A DNA stretch of 64,000 nucleotides from Sandaracinaceae bacterium (GTDB lineage Bacteria; Myxococcota_A; Polyangia; Polyangiales; Sandaracinaceae). The translations under genes were made by a program, and so were the position numbers. The first letter of the stretch is position 1, and each line of letters starts with the position of its first letter. Shown here piece after piece: positions 1 through 8,756 of the stretch. The notes under the pieces were generated by a model. That model was not told the origin of the DNA, ran no database searches, and saw only the letters and a list, made by a program, of their open reading frames with translations. The stretch is taken from the NCBI GenBank assembly GCA_020633195.1, contig JACKEC010000018.1, forward strand, positions 434,001 to 498,000. Reading direction: 5' to 3'.

Positions 1-952
1 CGACGCTGCCGATGTAGTAGGTGAAGCCGCCCACGATCGAGTCGGCGGGCACGACGCCGAGCACCTCCTCCATCCACACCGACAGCACGAGCGTCGGGAT
101 CGTGCTCAGCGCGCCCAGGCCCAGGCCCGCGAGGCAGAGCGCGAGGCGCGCGCTCCGGACCGTCCGCACGTCGCCGACGTAGGCGAGCACCATCAGCCAG
201 ATCAAGCCGCTGACCGCCCCGAGCGCGATGAACACCGTCGAGACGTCGGCGTACTGCGCGGGGCCGACCCACTGCAGCATGCCGACCCAGTCGAGGCGTC
301 GGTGGGCGCGCTCGTAGCGGAGCCGCGCGTCGGCGACGGACGCGTAGCGGGGATCCCTCAGGTGCTCGTCGATGGCCTCGAAGGACCCGAGCGCCGAGAG
401 CGTCGCGAGCACCAGCCGCCGAGCCGCGTCGCTGTCGTGGAGCGAGACCTCCCGCTCGAGCGCCTCGACCCGCGTCTCGCTCGGGGGGATCGCCACCGCG
501 AGCGCGAGGTTGGCGTAGGGGGGCGGGTCGTCACCCATCGCGCGGTCCCGCAGCCACGCCGCGCGGTCCAAGTCTCCGCCGAGCGCCAGGGCGAGCCCGA
601 CCGCGATGTCCGTCGGCCGGTCCTCGGGAAGCGAGCGCTCGAGGGACGCGACGAGCGACACGACGCCGCCCACGCGCGGCTCCTGGCAGAGCCACGGCAC
701 CGCCTCGATCACGTCCGCGAAGTCCGTCCCGGGGTTGGCGAGCCAGGGATCGAGCCACTCCTCGAGCGGCGCCGGCTCGTCGGCCCCGGCGCGCGGGTCG
801 AGGAACCCGAGCGTCGACTCCGGGATCACCGGTCGGTCGGAGAGCCGCGGCGACACGTAGCCCGCGATCGCGGCCGAGACCACGCCCACGCCGAGCCCCA
901 TCGCGGCGGTCACCCCGAGGAACGTCTGACTCCACGTGCGCGATCGGCTCAT
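1..952 (-). CDS. Polytopic membrane protein, PrsW-like (partial, C-terminus outside window)
   Basis: The visible 317 codons begin at an ATG (MSRSRTWSQTF). They show an N-terminal membrane segment (about residues 9-30), a soluble helical region of about 190 residues, and two further hydrophobic segments before the window ends at a Tyr-Tyr-Ile-Gly stretch. The order 'soluble repeat-like domain, then membrane helices, then a YYIG-type segment' resembles Myxococcota PrsW-family intramembrane metalloproteases, whose EE motif would follow immediately but lies outside the window. The PrsW assignment is therefore inference. The gene lies 78 nt downstream of the ClpX-type zinc-finger gene on the same strand, so the two are probably co-transcribed. 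Confidence 0.6.
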   Translation of the reverse strand, partial: MSRSRTWSQTFLGVTAAMGLGVGVVSAAIAGYVSPRLSDRPVIPESTLGFLDPRAGADEPAPLEEWLDPWLANPGTDFADVIEAVPWLCQEPRVGGVVSLVASLERSLPEDRPTDIAVGLALALGGDLDRAAWLRDRAMGDDPPPYANLALAVAIPPSETRVEALEREVSLHDSDAARRLVLATLSALGSFEAIDEHLRDPRYASVADARLRYERAHRRLDWVGMLQWVGPAQYADVSTVFIALGAVSGLIWLMVLAYVGDVRTVRSARLALCLAGLGLGALSTIPTLVLSVWMEEVLGVVPADSIVGGFTYYIGSV

Positions 953-1030
953 CGTCGGCCGCTCGTCGGCGGGGCTTCGCGCGGGAGGTCCACGGCGGCG
1001 AGGGTCGCACGAACCCGGGGGTCGGCGCCG

Positions 1031-1900
1031 CTACCGATAGGGCTCGGAGGTGGCGCGCGAGAGTCGGCGCGCGGCCTCGGCCCCGAACAGGCTGGTCGAG
1101 GCCGCGGCCGTTCGATAGGCGTCGAGCGCGGCCTCGCGCTCGCCGAGCGCGAGGTAGGCGTCGCCGAGGAGCATGCGCTGAAGGGTCGTGGGGCTCGCGA
1201 GCGCGCGGAGCGCGTCGCGCGCTTCGGCGGGCCGACCGAGGCGGACGAGACACTCGGCGCGGTTCCCGGCGAGCGCGCCCGCGTACCGATCGTCGAGCGT
1301 CGCCGCCGCCGCCTCGACGGCCTGGAGCATCCGCTCGAGGGACACGACGTCGAGGTTGGACTCGCGTCGCAGCGTGATGGCGACGCGGTTGAGCTCCACC
1401 AGCGCGACCTGGATCGGGCTCTTGGGCCGGGCCGCCTCGACCACCGCGGCGGCCTCCTCGAAGTCGCCCAGCTCGTAGAGCGCGACCGCGCGATCGATGT
1501 CGTCGGAGGTGTCGCGGTCCGCCTCGATGCGCGTCGACGCCTCGAGCGCGAGCCGCCACCGGGCCGCGGCGAACGCGCGCTGGACGATCTGGCGGAGCGT
1601 GGGCGTGTGGTCGCCCGCGAGCGCGAGCACCGCGCCGCTCGCGGCCTCGACGAGGTCGTCGGGGACCTCGGGCAGCGCGAGCCTCGAGAGCAGCGACTCG
1701 AGCACCGTGGGGAAGCGCTCCGGGCTCGCCTGCTCGTCGATGATCGAGACGCAGAGGACGATGCACTCGTCGCAGATCATCACTTCGGGCCCGGCGATCA
1801 GCTTGCGCACCTCGCGCTGGCTCTTGCGGCAGAACGAGCACGCGTTGGGCCTCGGCGCCTGCGTCGCCGCGGGGCGCTTGCCGGTCATCCAGTCGAACAC
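1031..1900 (-). CDS. ClpX-type C4 zinc-finger protein with TPR-like repeats
   Basis: This 289-residue protein starts at GTG. Residues 19-60 match the C4 zinc-binding domain at the N-terminus of the ClpX unfoldase: C21-x2-C24 and C43-x2-C46 with the conserved context 'ICDECI'. No AAA+ ATPase domain follows. The remaining 220 residues are Ala/Leu/Arg-rich helical repeats that look like TPR or SEL1-type repeats (for example LGRPAEARDALRAL). In ClpX this zinc finger binds substrates and adaptors, so a free copy may act as an adaptor or scaffold; that is inference. A TAGGCT box lies 5 nt before the GTG, consistent with a leaderless transcript. Confidence 0.8.
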   Translation of the reverse strand: MFDWMTGKRPAATQAPRPNACSFCRKSQREVRKLIAGPEVMICDECIVLCVSIIDEQASPERFPTVLESLLSRLALPEVPDDLVEAASGAVLALAGDHTPTLRQIVQRAFAAARWRLALEASTRIEADRDTSDDIDRAVALYELGDFEEAAAVVEAARPKSPIQVALVELNRVAITLRRESNLDVVSLERMLQAVEAAAATLDDRYAGALAGNRAECLVRLGRPAEARDALRALASPTTLQRMLLGDAYLALGEREAALDAYRTAAASTSLFGAEAARRLSRATSEPYR

Positions 1901-1905
1901 GCCGC

Positions 1906-1911
1906 AGCCTA
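1906..1911 (-). promoter_or_regulatory. Candidate -10 box (TAGGCT) for the ClpX-type zinc-finger gene
   Basis: Reads TAGGCT on the minus strand, 5 nt before the GTG start at 1900. No Shine-Dalgarno sequence is present between them. Fits the TA-N3-T near-start pattern seen repeatedly in this window. Confidence 0.4.
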
Positions 1912-1994
1912 CCCCGCGGCCCGGGCGCCCGCCGCCCGGGACACCCTGGGGTTACAGCGACAGTAGACGGGCGGTACGAAAGGCTGGTCTGAGC

Positions 1995-2000
1995 TACCTT
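1995..2000 (+). promoter_or_regulatory. Candidate -10 box (TACCTT) for the FG-GAP/Cys-rich surface protein
   Basis: TACCTT ends 7 nt before the ATG at 2008, which places the expected transcription start at or next to the start codon. No Shine-Dalgarno sequence and no convincing -35 box are visible. Confidence 0.45.
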
Positions 2001-2007
2001 GCGCGCC

Positions 2008-5000
2008 ATGCGTCGATCCCTCGGCCTCGCCACGTCGCTCCTCCTTCTCACCTCGTGGGGCTGCGCCGCCCCGGACGGAGCCGACGACTCGGGGGGCCTC
2101 CCGGAGACGGACAAGGCCACCGACGTGGCGTTGCCGGACGGCTACCTGGGGCTCGAGCGCGCGATCGCCGCGACCGATCCGCGCTACCAACCCGCGCTCG
2201 TCGAGGGGGGCGTCGCGCTGTCGCCGCCGAGCGGGCTGGCCGCGCTCATCGACGCCGAGGGCGCGAACCTGAACGTCGGGGGGGCGCCGCTCCGGTTCGG
2301 CGTCACGTCCATCGGGCGCGGCGACGAGGTCGTGGAGCTCACCCCGAGCGCGCCGACCGTCGACGGGGCCGACGCGCAGCGCGTCCTCGCGTCGGGTGTC
2401 ACGGAGTGGTGGCGCTCCTTGTCCGTCGGCCTCGAGCACGGCGTGACCTTCGAGAAGCGCCCCGAGGGGACGGGGGCCCTGCAGGTCGACGTGCAGATGG
2501 ACGGCCTCGAGGCGCGCGCGGTCGACGGCGACGCGAGCCGCGTGGTGCTCGTGAGCGCCGAGGACGAGGGTCAGGTGGCGACGTACGCGCACCTGGCCGT
2601 CTTCGACGCGGACGGCGCGCCGGTGCCCGCGACCATGAGCGTGGTCGACGCGCGCGTGCGCATCGAGGTGCAGGACGCGGACGCGCGCTACCCGCTCGTC
2701 GTCGATCCGCTGCTCGTGACCCTCGAGCAGACCCTGGCCTCGTCGATGCCGGGCAACGGGGACGAGACGGGGACGTCGGTCGCGATCTCGGGCGACGGGA
2801 CGCGCGCCGTCGTCGGCTCCCCCACGGAGATCTTCCGCGGCGCCGCCCGCGTGTTCCACCGCTCGGGGACCACGTGGACGGAGGAGGCCGAGCTGATCCC
2901 GGCGACCCGCGCGATCGGGGACTGGGTGGGCTTCTCGGTGGCGATCACCTCGAACGGCAACCGCGCGCTCGTCGGCGCGCCGCGCAAGAGCAGCAACGCG
3001 GGGCAGGTCTTCGTGTTCCGGCGCAGCGGCACGACCTGGACCGAGGAAGCGACGTTGACCGCCGAGACCCCCGCGAGCGACGACCTCTTCGGGTGGTCGG
3101 TGTCGCTCTCGGCCGACGGCGCCCTCGCGCTCGTGGGCGCGCGTGACGACGACACGGTCACCGGCGTCGAGGCGGGCAGCGCGCGGATCTTCTCGCGCAG
3201 CAGCACGACCTGGACCCCCGTCCAGACGATCACCCCGACCGACCCCCAGGCGTTCGAGCGCTTCGGCGTGTCCGTCGCGCTCTCGCCCGATGGGACCCGC
3301 GCGATCGTGGGTGCTCGCCTTCACAGCATCACGGGCCCGCCCGCCTTCAACTGGGCCGGCGCCGCCCGCGTGTTCCGATGGACCGGCGCGACCTGGTCCC
3401 AGGAGGCGACGCTCGTCGCCGCGTCGCCGGGCCTGAACGCGCAGTTCGGCTACTCGGTGGCGCTGACCACCACCGCCGACCGCGCCATCATCGGCGCCCA
3501 CTTCGCCGACGGCCCGAGCACCTCGCAGGAGGGCAGCGCGCACGTCTTCCTGCGCACGGGGACGAGCTGGGGCGAGGAGCAGGTGCTGCGCATGACCGGC
3601 GGCGCCGACGGTGACGAGTTCGGCACCTCGGTCGCGATCGACGGCACCGGCGCCCGCGTCCTCATCGGGGCGCGCGCCGACGACACCACCGGCGGCAGCA
3701 ACGCGGGCAGCGCGCGGGTGTTCGTGCGCACCGGCACGACGTGGGGCGACGAGACGACCCTCGTGAGCCCCGTGCCCGGCGCCGGGGACGAGTTCGGCAC
3801 GGCGGTCAGCATCACCAGCGACGGCACCCGAGCGCTCGTGGGCGCGCCGCTCGAGGAGCCCGCGGCCGGGATGGTGGACGACAACCAGGGCGGCTCGCAC
3901 GTGTTCGTGCTCGGCACGCCGCTGGCGTCGGACGGGACCATGTGCTCCGCCGGCGGCGAGTGCAGCAGCGGCAACTGCGTCGACGGCGTCTGCTGTGAGA
4001 CGGCCTGCGGCGGCGGCGTGGCCACCGACTGCCAGGCCTGCGTGTCGAGCGCCACCGGCGCGATGAGCGGGCTCTGCCGCGCGGTCACCAGCGGCACCCA
4101 GTGTCGCGCCGCGTCGGGGGTCTGCGACGTCGCCGAGACGTGCGACGGCACCGCGCTGACCTGCCCGACCAACGGCTACGCGAGCTCCGGCGTCTGCCGC
4201 GCCGCCGCGTCCGGCGGCTGCGACGTCGCCGAGTCCTGCGACGGCACCGGGCCCAACTGCCCCGCCAACGCCTTCGCCCCGAGCACCACCGTCTGCCGCT
4301 CCGCGATGGGCGTCTGCGACGTCGCCGAGAACTGCACCGGCACCGGCGCCGCTTGCCCCGGCGACGGCTACGCGAGCTCCGGCGTCTGCCGCGCCGCCGC
4401 GTCCGGCGGCTGCGACGTCGCCGAGTCCTGCGACGGCACCGGGCCCAACTGCCCCGCCAACGCCTTCGCCCCGAGCACCACCGTCTGCCGCTCCGCGATG
4501 GGCGTCTGCGACGTCGCCGAGAACTGCACCGGCACCGGCGCCGCTTGCCCCGGCGACGGCTACGCGAGCTCCGGCGTCTGCCGCGCCGCCGCCTCCGGCG
4601 GCTGCGACGTCGCCGAGTCCTGCGACGGCACCGGCCCCAACTGCCCCGCCAACGCCTTCGCCCCGAGCACCACCGTCTGCCGCTCCGCGATGGGCGTCTG
4701 CGACGTCGCCGAGAACTGCACCGGCACCGGCGCCGCTTGCCCCGGCGACGGCTACGCGAGCTCCGGCGTCTGCCGCGCCGCCGCGTCCGGCGGCTGCGAC
4801 GTCGCCGAGTCCTGCGACGGCACCGGGCCCAACTGCCCCGCCAACGCGTTCGCCCCGAGCACCACCGTCTGCCGGTCCGCGATGGGCGTCTGCGACGTCG
4901 CCGAGAACTGCACCGGCACCGGCGCCGCGTGCCCCTCGAACGGCTACGCGAGCTCCGGCCAGTGCAGGGCTTCCGCGGGCGTCTGTGACGTCGCCGAGTC

Positions 5001-6549
5001 GTGCAACGGGACCGGGCCCAACTGCCCGACGGACACGTTCGCGCCGTCGTCGACCGTGTGCCGGGCGTCGGCCGGGGACTGCGACGTGGCCGACACCTGC
5101 AGCGGCTCGGCCGCGGCGTGCCCGAGCGACACCCTCGCGTCGCGAGGCACGGTCTGCCGCGCGACCACCGGCCCCTGCGACGTCGCCGAGACCTGCTCCG
5201 GATCGAGCGCCGCGTGCCCGAGCAACCAGCTCCTGCCGGGCAGCACGATCTGCCGCCCCGCCGCGGGGGAGTGCGACGTCCCGGAGACCTGCTCCGGGTC
5301 GAGCGACCAGTGCCCGTCCGACGGCCTCGCCGGCTCGACCGTCACCTGTCGCGCGTCGGCGGGCGCCTGCGACGTCGCCGAGGTCTGCGACGGCGTGCGC
5401 GCCAACTGCCCGCGCGATCGGTACGCGACGTCGGGCATGGTGTGCCGCTCGTCGGCGGGCGTCTGCGACGTGGCGGAGACCTGCAGCGGCGCCGACCCGG
5501 CGTGCCCCACCGACGCCGTCGCCCCGAACGGGACGTCGTGCGCGGACCCGCTCGTCTGCAACGGCGCCGAGGTGTGTCGCTCGGGGAGCTGCCAGATGGG
5601 CACCGCGCCGTCCTGCAACGACAGCAACCTCTGCACGACCGACATGTGCGCGGAGCCCGGCGGCTGCAGCAGCGTCCCCGTGCCCGGGTGCTGCAACCTC
5701 ACGAGCGACTGTGACGACGGGAACGTCTGCACCGCCGACGCGTGCAGCGGGCCGGGCGGCACCTGCTCGTCGAGCCCGATCACGTCGTGCTGCGTGGCCG
5801 ACGCCGACTGCGACGACATGAACGTCTGCACGGCCGAGCGCTGCGACCTCTCGACCAACCGCTGCGTCCACAGCCCGGTGCCGGGCTGCTGCGCGGTGGA
5901 CACGGACTGCGACGACTCCAACGCGTGCACCGCCGACACGTGCGACGCCTCGACCGGCAGCTGCACGAACGCGGACATCGCGGGCTGCTGCCTCGCCGAC
6001 GGCGACTGCGACGACGCCAACATGTGCACGATGGACGCGTGCGACACGACCACGCGCACGTGCACCAACGACGCGCTCGCGGGCTGCTGCCTGACCGACG
6101 CGGAGTGCCGCGACAGCGACATGTGCACCGCCGACTCGTGCAACCCGGCCACCGCGACGTGCCTGAACGACGCGATCCCCGGCTGCTGCAGCGAGGACGC
6201 GGACTGCGACGACGGCGACGCGTGCACGAGCGATCGCTGCGACACCCCGACCTCGAGTTGCGTATCGGAGCCCATCCCGGGCTGCGGCGCGATGGACGGC
6301 GGCGTCGAGACCGACGCGGGCGTCGGGACGGACGCGGGCGACGTGCTCGACGCGGGCGTCCCGCCGACCCCGGACGCCGCCACCAGCGACGACGCGAGCG
6401 CGGGCTCGGACGCCTCGATCACGGCCGACGGCGGCGCCGACCCGATGGACGGCGGCTGCGGCTGCCGAGTGCAGGCGCCGAGCCGGACCCCGTTCGGCTG
6501 GCTCCTCGTCCTCGGCCTCGTCGGCCTCGTCTGGCGCCGCCGGCGCTGA
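2008..6549 (+). CDS. FG-GAP propeller / disintegrin-like Cys-rich surface protein with MYXO-CTERM tail
   Basis: A 1513-residue exported protein. It begins with a signal peptide ending in a lipobox-like LTSWGC. About seven FG-GAP-type repeats follow (pattern G-x-SVA-x3-DG-x-RA-x-VGA), which would form an integrin-like beta-propeller. Next come about fifteen Cys modules of the form CDVAExC-x-G-x4-CP-x-D, strikingly like the core of eukaryotic disintegrin domains, and then seven CDDxNxCTxDxC modules. An Asp-Ala-Gly-rich linker leads into a C-terminal GCGC motif, a hydrophobic helix (FGWLLVLGLVGLVW) and RRRR, the MYXO-CTERM sorting tail. I chose the ATG at 2008 over an in-frame TTG at 1999 because of the signal peptide and the TACCTT box. 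Likely a cell-surface adhesin-like protein; the partner is unknown. Confidence 0.85.
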   Translation: MRRSLGLATSLLLLTSWGCAAPDGADDSGGLPETDKATDVALPDGYLGLERAIAATDPRYQPALVEGGVALSPPSGLAALIDAEGANLNVGGAPLRFGVTSIGRGDEVVELTPSAPTVDGADAQRVLASGVTEWWRSLSVGLEHGVTFEKRPEGTGALQVDVQMDGLEARAVDGDASRVVLVSAEDEGQVATYAHLAVFDADGAPVPATMSVVDARVRIEVQDADARYPLVVDPLLVTLEQTLASSMPGNGDETGTSVAISGDGTRAVVGSPTEIFRGAARVFHRSGTTWTEEAELIPATRAIGDWVGFSVAITSNGNRALVGAPRKSSNAGQVFVFRRSGTTWTEEATLTAETPASDDLFGWSVSLSADGALALVGARDDDTVTGVEAGSARIFSRSSTTWTPVQTITPTDPQAFERFGVSVALSPDGTRAIVGARLHSITGPPAFNWAGAARVFRWTGATWSQEATLVAASPGLNAQFGYSVALTTTADRAIIGAHFADGPSTSQEGSAHVFLRTGTSWGEEQVLRMTGGADGDEFGTSVAIDGTGARVLIGARADDTTGGSNAGSARVFVRTGTTWGDETTLVSPVPGAGDEFGTAVSITSDGTRALVGAPLEEPAAGMVDDNQGGSHVFVLGTPLASDGTMCSAGGECSSGNCVDGVCCETACGGGVATDCQACVSSATGAMSGLCRAVTSGTQCRAASGVCDVAETCDGTALTCPTNGYASSGVCRAAASGGCDVAESCDGTGPNCPANAFAPSTTVCRSAMGVCDVAENCTGTGAACPGDGYASSGVCRAAASGGCDVAESCDGTGPNCPANAFAPSTTVCRSAMGVCDVAENCTGTGAACPGDGYASSGVCRAAASGGCDVAESCDGTGPNCPANAFAPSTTVCRSAMGVCDVAENCTGTGAACPGDGYASSGVCRAAASGGCDVAESCDGTGPNCPANAFAPSTTVCRSAMGVCDVAENCTGTGAACPSNGYASSGQCRASAGVCDVAESCNGTGPNCPTDTFAPSSTVCRASAGDCDVADTCSGSAAACPSDTLASRGTVCRATTGPCDVAETCSGSSAACPSNQLLPGSTICRPAAGECDVPETCSGSSDQCPSDGLAGSTVTCRASAGACDVAEVCDGVRANCPRDRYATSGMVCRSSAGVCDVAETCSGADPACPTDAVAPNGTSCADPLVCNGAEVCRSGSCQMGTAPSCNDSNLCTTDMCAEPGGCSSVPVPGCCNLTSDCDDGNVCTADACSGPGGTCSSSPITSCCVADADCDDMNVCTAERCDLSTNRCVHSPVPGCCAVDTDCDDSNACTADTCDASTGSCTNADIAGCCLADGDCDDANMCTMDACDTTTRTCTNDALAGCCLTDAECRDSDMCTADSCNPATATCLNDAIPGCCSEDADCDDGDACTSDRCDTPTSSCVSEPIPGCGAMDGGVETDAGVGTDAGDVLDAGVPPTPDAATSDDASAGSDASITADGGADPMDGGCGCRVQAPSRTPFGWLLVLGLVGLVWRRRR
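4174..4941 (+). repeat. Four near-identical 192-bp tandem repeats inside the surface-protein gene
   Basis: Units begin at 4174, 4366, 4558 and 4750, with a fifth partial match at 4942. The period is exactly 192 bp (64 codons), and each unit encodes two Cys modules (CDVAESC and CDVAENC). Copies differ only at a few third-codon positions, such as gcgtcc/gcctcc and gggccc/ggcccc. This indicates recent unequal duplication or gene conversion. The flanking modules are diverged. Confidence 0.95.
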
Positions 6550-6560
6550 TCTGAACAGCT

Positions 6561-8582
6561 TCAAGGCATCGCGATCGCGACGGCGTCGGTCTGCCACCCC
6601 GGGTAGCCGTCGCCGCGGCGGTCGAGCGCGCCGAAGCAAGCGACCCGGCCGCCCGCGAGCCGGGCGCAGGCGTGGACCTCGCCCGTCGCGATCTCGGTCG
6701 CGTCCATGGTCCCCGCGACGGCGCGGGGCTCGACGAACTGGAGCTCGGGGTAGCTCTCGAACCGAGCGCAACGAACATTGCCATCGTTCACGATGGCGCA
6801 GAGGTGATTGTCGACGAGGCCGAGCGCGCGCGCCCCCTCGAAGCCCGCCACCCCGACCGGCTCGACGGGGCCCTCCGCGCCCGGCTCGAGCGGCCAGCAC
6901 TGGATGTTGGGGGTGGCCGCGGCGAAGAGCGCGCAGACGACGGGGGAGCTCCCCGGGAGCGAGCCGGCGATCGCGTCCGGCCGCCCGAACGGCGTGGCGC
7001 GCAGCGCGCCGACGGCCTCGTAGGGCTCGTCGATGGCGCTCGCGCTCCAGCAGGCGAGCCGCTCGTCGCGCACGCCGCAGCTCTGATAGATGGTCGCGTA
7101 GACCAGGTCGTAGCGCGCCATCTCCGCCGTGCTCGCGACCGAGCCCGTGCACCGCCACCCGCCCTGCCCGGCCCGCCGCACGCAGGCGCCGTCACCGTCG
7201 AAGAACAGCGCCTCGGCGTTCGCGAAGGCGGGGATGATCGTCGGATCCGCCGCCTCGGTCGCCCGACCGGGCGCGTCCGGGATGCGCCCGAGACAGCGCA
7301 TCGCCCCCGCGGCGTCTTGGGCACAGAAGCCGTCGCCACCGACGATGAGGCCCGCGACGTCACGGTCCATGATCCGCCGCGGGACGAGCGAGGCGTCGTC
7401 ACCGGGCTCCCCGAAAACCCCGCTCAGGGAGCGGCCCCAGCAGCTGACCCCACCGTCGGCGTGCCGCGCGCAGGTGATCTCCCCGCCCGCGCCGATCTCC
7501 GCCGCGTCGGAGATGTCGGGGACCTCCGTCGCCGACGCGTAGGTGTCCGGGATCCAGAGGTCGGCGCCGCCCCAGCAGCGGACCGCGTCGCCCACGAGCG
7601 CGCAGCGGCTCGCGCCGACCCCCGCGATCGCGCGCGCCGAGCCGAGCTCCCCGACGGGCTCCGGGCGTGGCCCGAACGCGGCGTCGAGATCCCGGTCGGC
7701 GTCCGCCCAGCAGCGGACCGCCCCCGAGGCGTCGAGCACGCAGTCGAAGCCCTCCCCCGCCGACACGTCCACGACCTCTCGCAGGCCCTCGACGAGGACC
7801 GGCTCGCCGTCGAAGGGCGTCCACCGCCGCGCCGCTCCGTCGATCACGAGCAGCGCGTAGCCCTCCGGATCCATCGCGATGCGCTGCACGCCCGACGGTA
7901 TGAGCTCCTGGGCCTCTATCGGCGGCTCCCCGTCGAAGTACCAGCACGCCACCGCGCCGGCGTTCGTCCGCGCGCAGCCGTAGTCCGAGTGCAAGGCGAG
8001 CTGCACCGCGTCGTCGACGCCGTGGACCGACTCGAGCGCGGTCCCCTCGTCGCTGCCCCACGCCTCGAAGTCGAAGCACCTCACCGATCCCTCGCCGTAG
8101 ATCGCGCAGGTGCGCGAAGAGCTGGGCATCCCGAGCATCGAGGTCACGTCGCTCAGGCCGCGGACGGGGCGGGGCCGCGTGTTGATGTCGTCGGGGTCGT
8201 CGCGGTCCGAGTGACCCCAGCAGCGCGCGGTGCCGTCCTCCCGCCACGCGCAGCCGTGGCCCCACCCGACCGTCACGCCGACGGCCCCGTCGAGGTCGAC
8301 GACGGGCGCAGCCTCCCCGCGCGACCGGGTGGTGCCGTCCCCGAGCTGCCCCTCGGAGCCCATGCCCCAGCAGAGGACGCGGCCGCCTCGGACCACACAC
8401 CCGTGGTACGCGCCAACCGCGAGCTCGCCGTCGAGCCGAGCTCCGGAGGCGGCGACGGGCTCTTCGACGGGCACCTCGGACGGCGCGTCCGCCCCGCACT
8501 CGCAGCCCGTCGGCACGACGAACGTCGCCACGAGGGCGAGCACGCGCGCGCGCTTCGCGATGGATCCGGCGGTATCTTCCAC
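6561..8582 (-). CDS. RCC1-repeat-like lipoprotein
   Basis: A 673-residue predicted lipoprotein. The GTG start at 8582 follows an AGGAGGGG Shine-Dalgarno sequence. The signal peptide ends in the lipobox PTGC, followed by a short Glu/Pro-rich linker. The body holds many repeats of the form C-x-(V/A/L)...VxCWG (for example GRVLCWGMGSEGQLGDGT and ARCWGHSD), typical of bacterial RCC1/BNR-like beta-propellers, with paired cysteines in the blades. Probably exposed on the outer membrane, with a binding rather than enzymatic role (inferred). It converges on the preceding surface-protein gene with an 11-nt gap and diverges from the next lipoprotein gene. Confidence 0.8.
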   Translation of the reverse strand: MEDTAGSIAKRARVLALVATFVVPTGCECGADAPSEVPVEEPVAASGARLDGELAVGAYHGCVVRGGRVLCWGMGSEGQLGDGTTRSRGEAAPVVDLDGAVGVTVGWGHGCAWREDGTARCWGHSDRDDPDDINTRPRPVRGLSDVTSMLGMPSSSRTCAIYGEGSVRCFDFEAWGSDEGTALESVHGVDDAVQLALHSDYGCARTNAGAVACWYFDGEPPIEAQELIPSGVQRIAMDPEGYALLVIDGAARRWTPFDGEPVLVEGLREVVDVSAGEGFDCVLDASGAVRCWADADRDLDAAFGPRPEPVGELGSARAIAGVGASRCALVGDAVRCWGGADLWIPDTYASATEVPDISDAAEIGAGGEITCARHADGGVSCWGRSLSGVFGEPGDDASLVPRRIMDRDVAGLIVGGDGFCAQDAAGAMRCLGRIPDAPGRATEAADPTIIPAFANAEALFFDGDGACVRRAGQGGWRCTGSVASTAEMARYDLVYATIYQSCGVRDERLACWSASAIDEPYEAVGALRATPFGRPDAIAGSLPGSSPVVCALFAAATPNIQCWPLEPGAEGPVEPVGVAGFEGARALGLVDNHLCAIVNDGNVRCARFESYPELQFVEPRAVAGTMDATEIATGEVHACARLAGGRVACFGALDRRGDGYPGWQTDAVAIAMP

Positions 8583-8756
8583 GGCCCCTCCTGCTCGAGC
8601 GGGCGATGGTAGCGCCGATGCGTCGCGCCGGATCGGTCGAGCCGATCCGGCTCGACGTCGCGCACGTCCGGCTCGACTCGATGCTCGCTCCCGGGCGACG
8701 GCGCGCGCGTCCGCGCTGGCACGGCACTTGGGAAGGGACGGCGTGGAGGATTTGGA

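Noticed and set aside
1909..7158. Very long open reading frame on the minus strand opposite the surface protein (also similar ones at 13299-17321, 24381-27185, 34419-38219 and 56210-60523)
   Set aside because: These are Arg/Ala/Gly/Val-rich translations with no motif, caused by the scarcity of stop codons in GC-rich DNA. The opposite strand has recognisable domains, proper starts and operon spacing.
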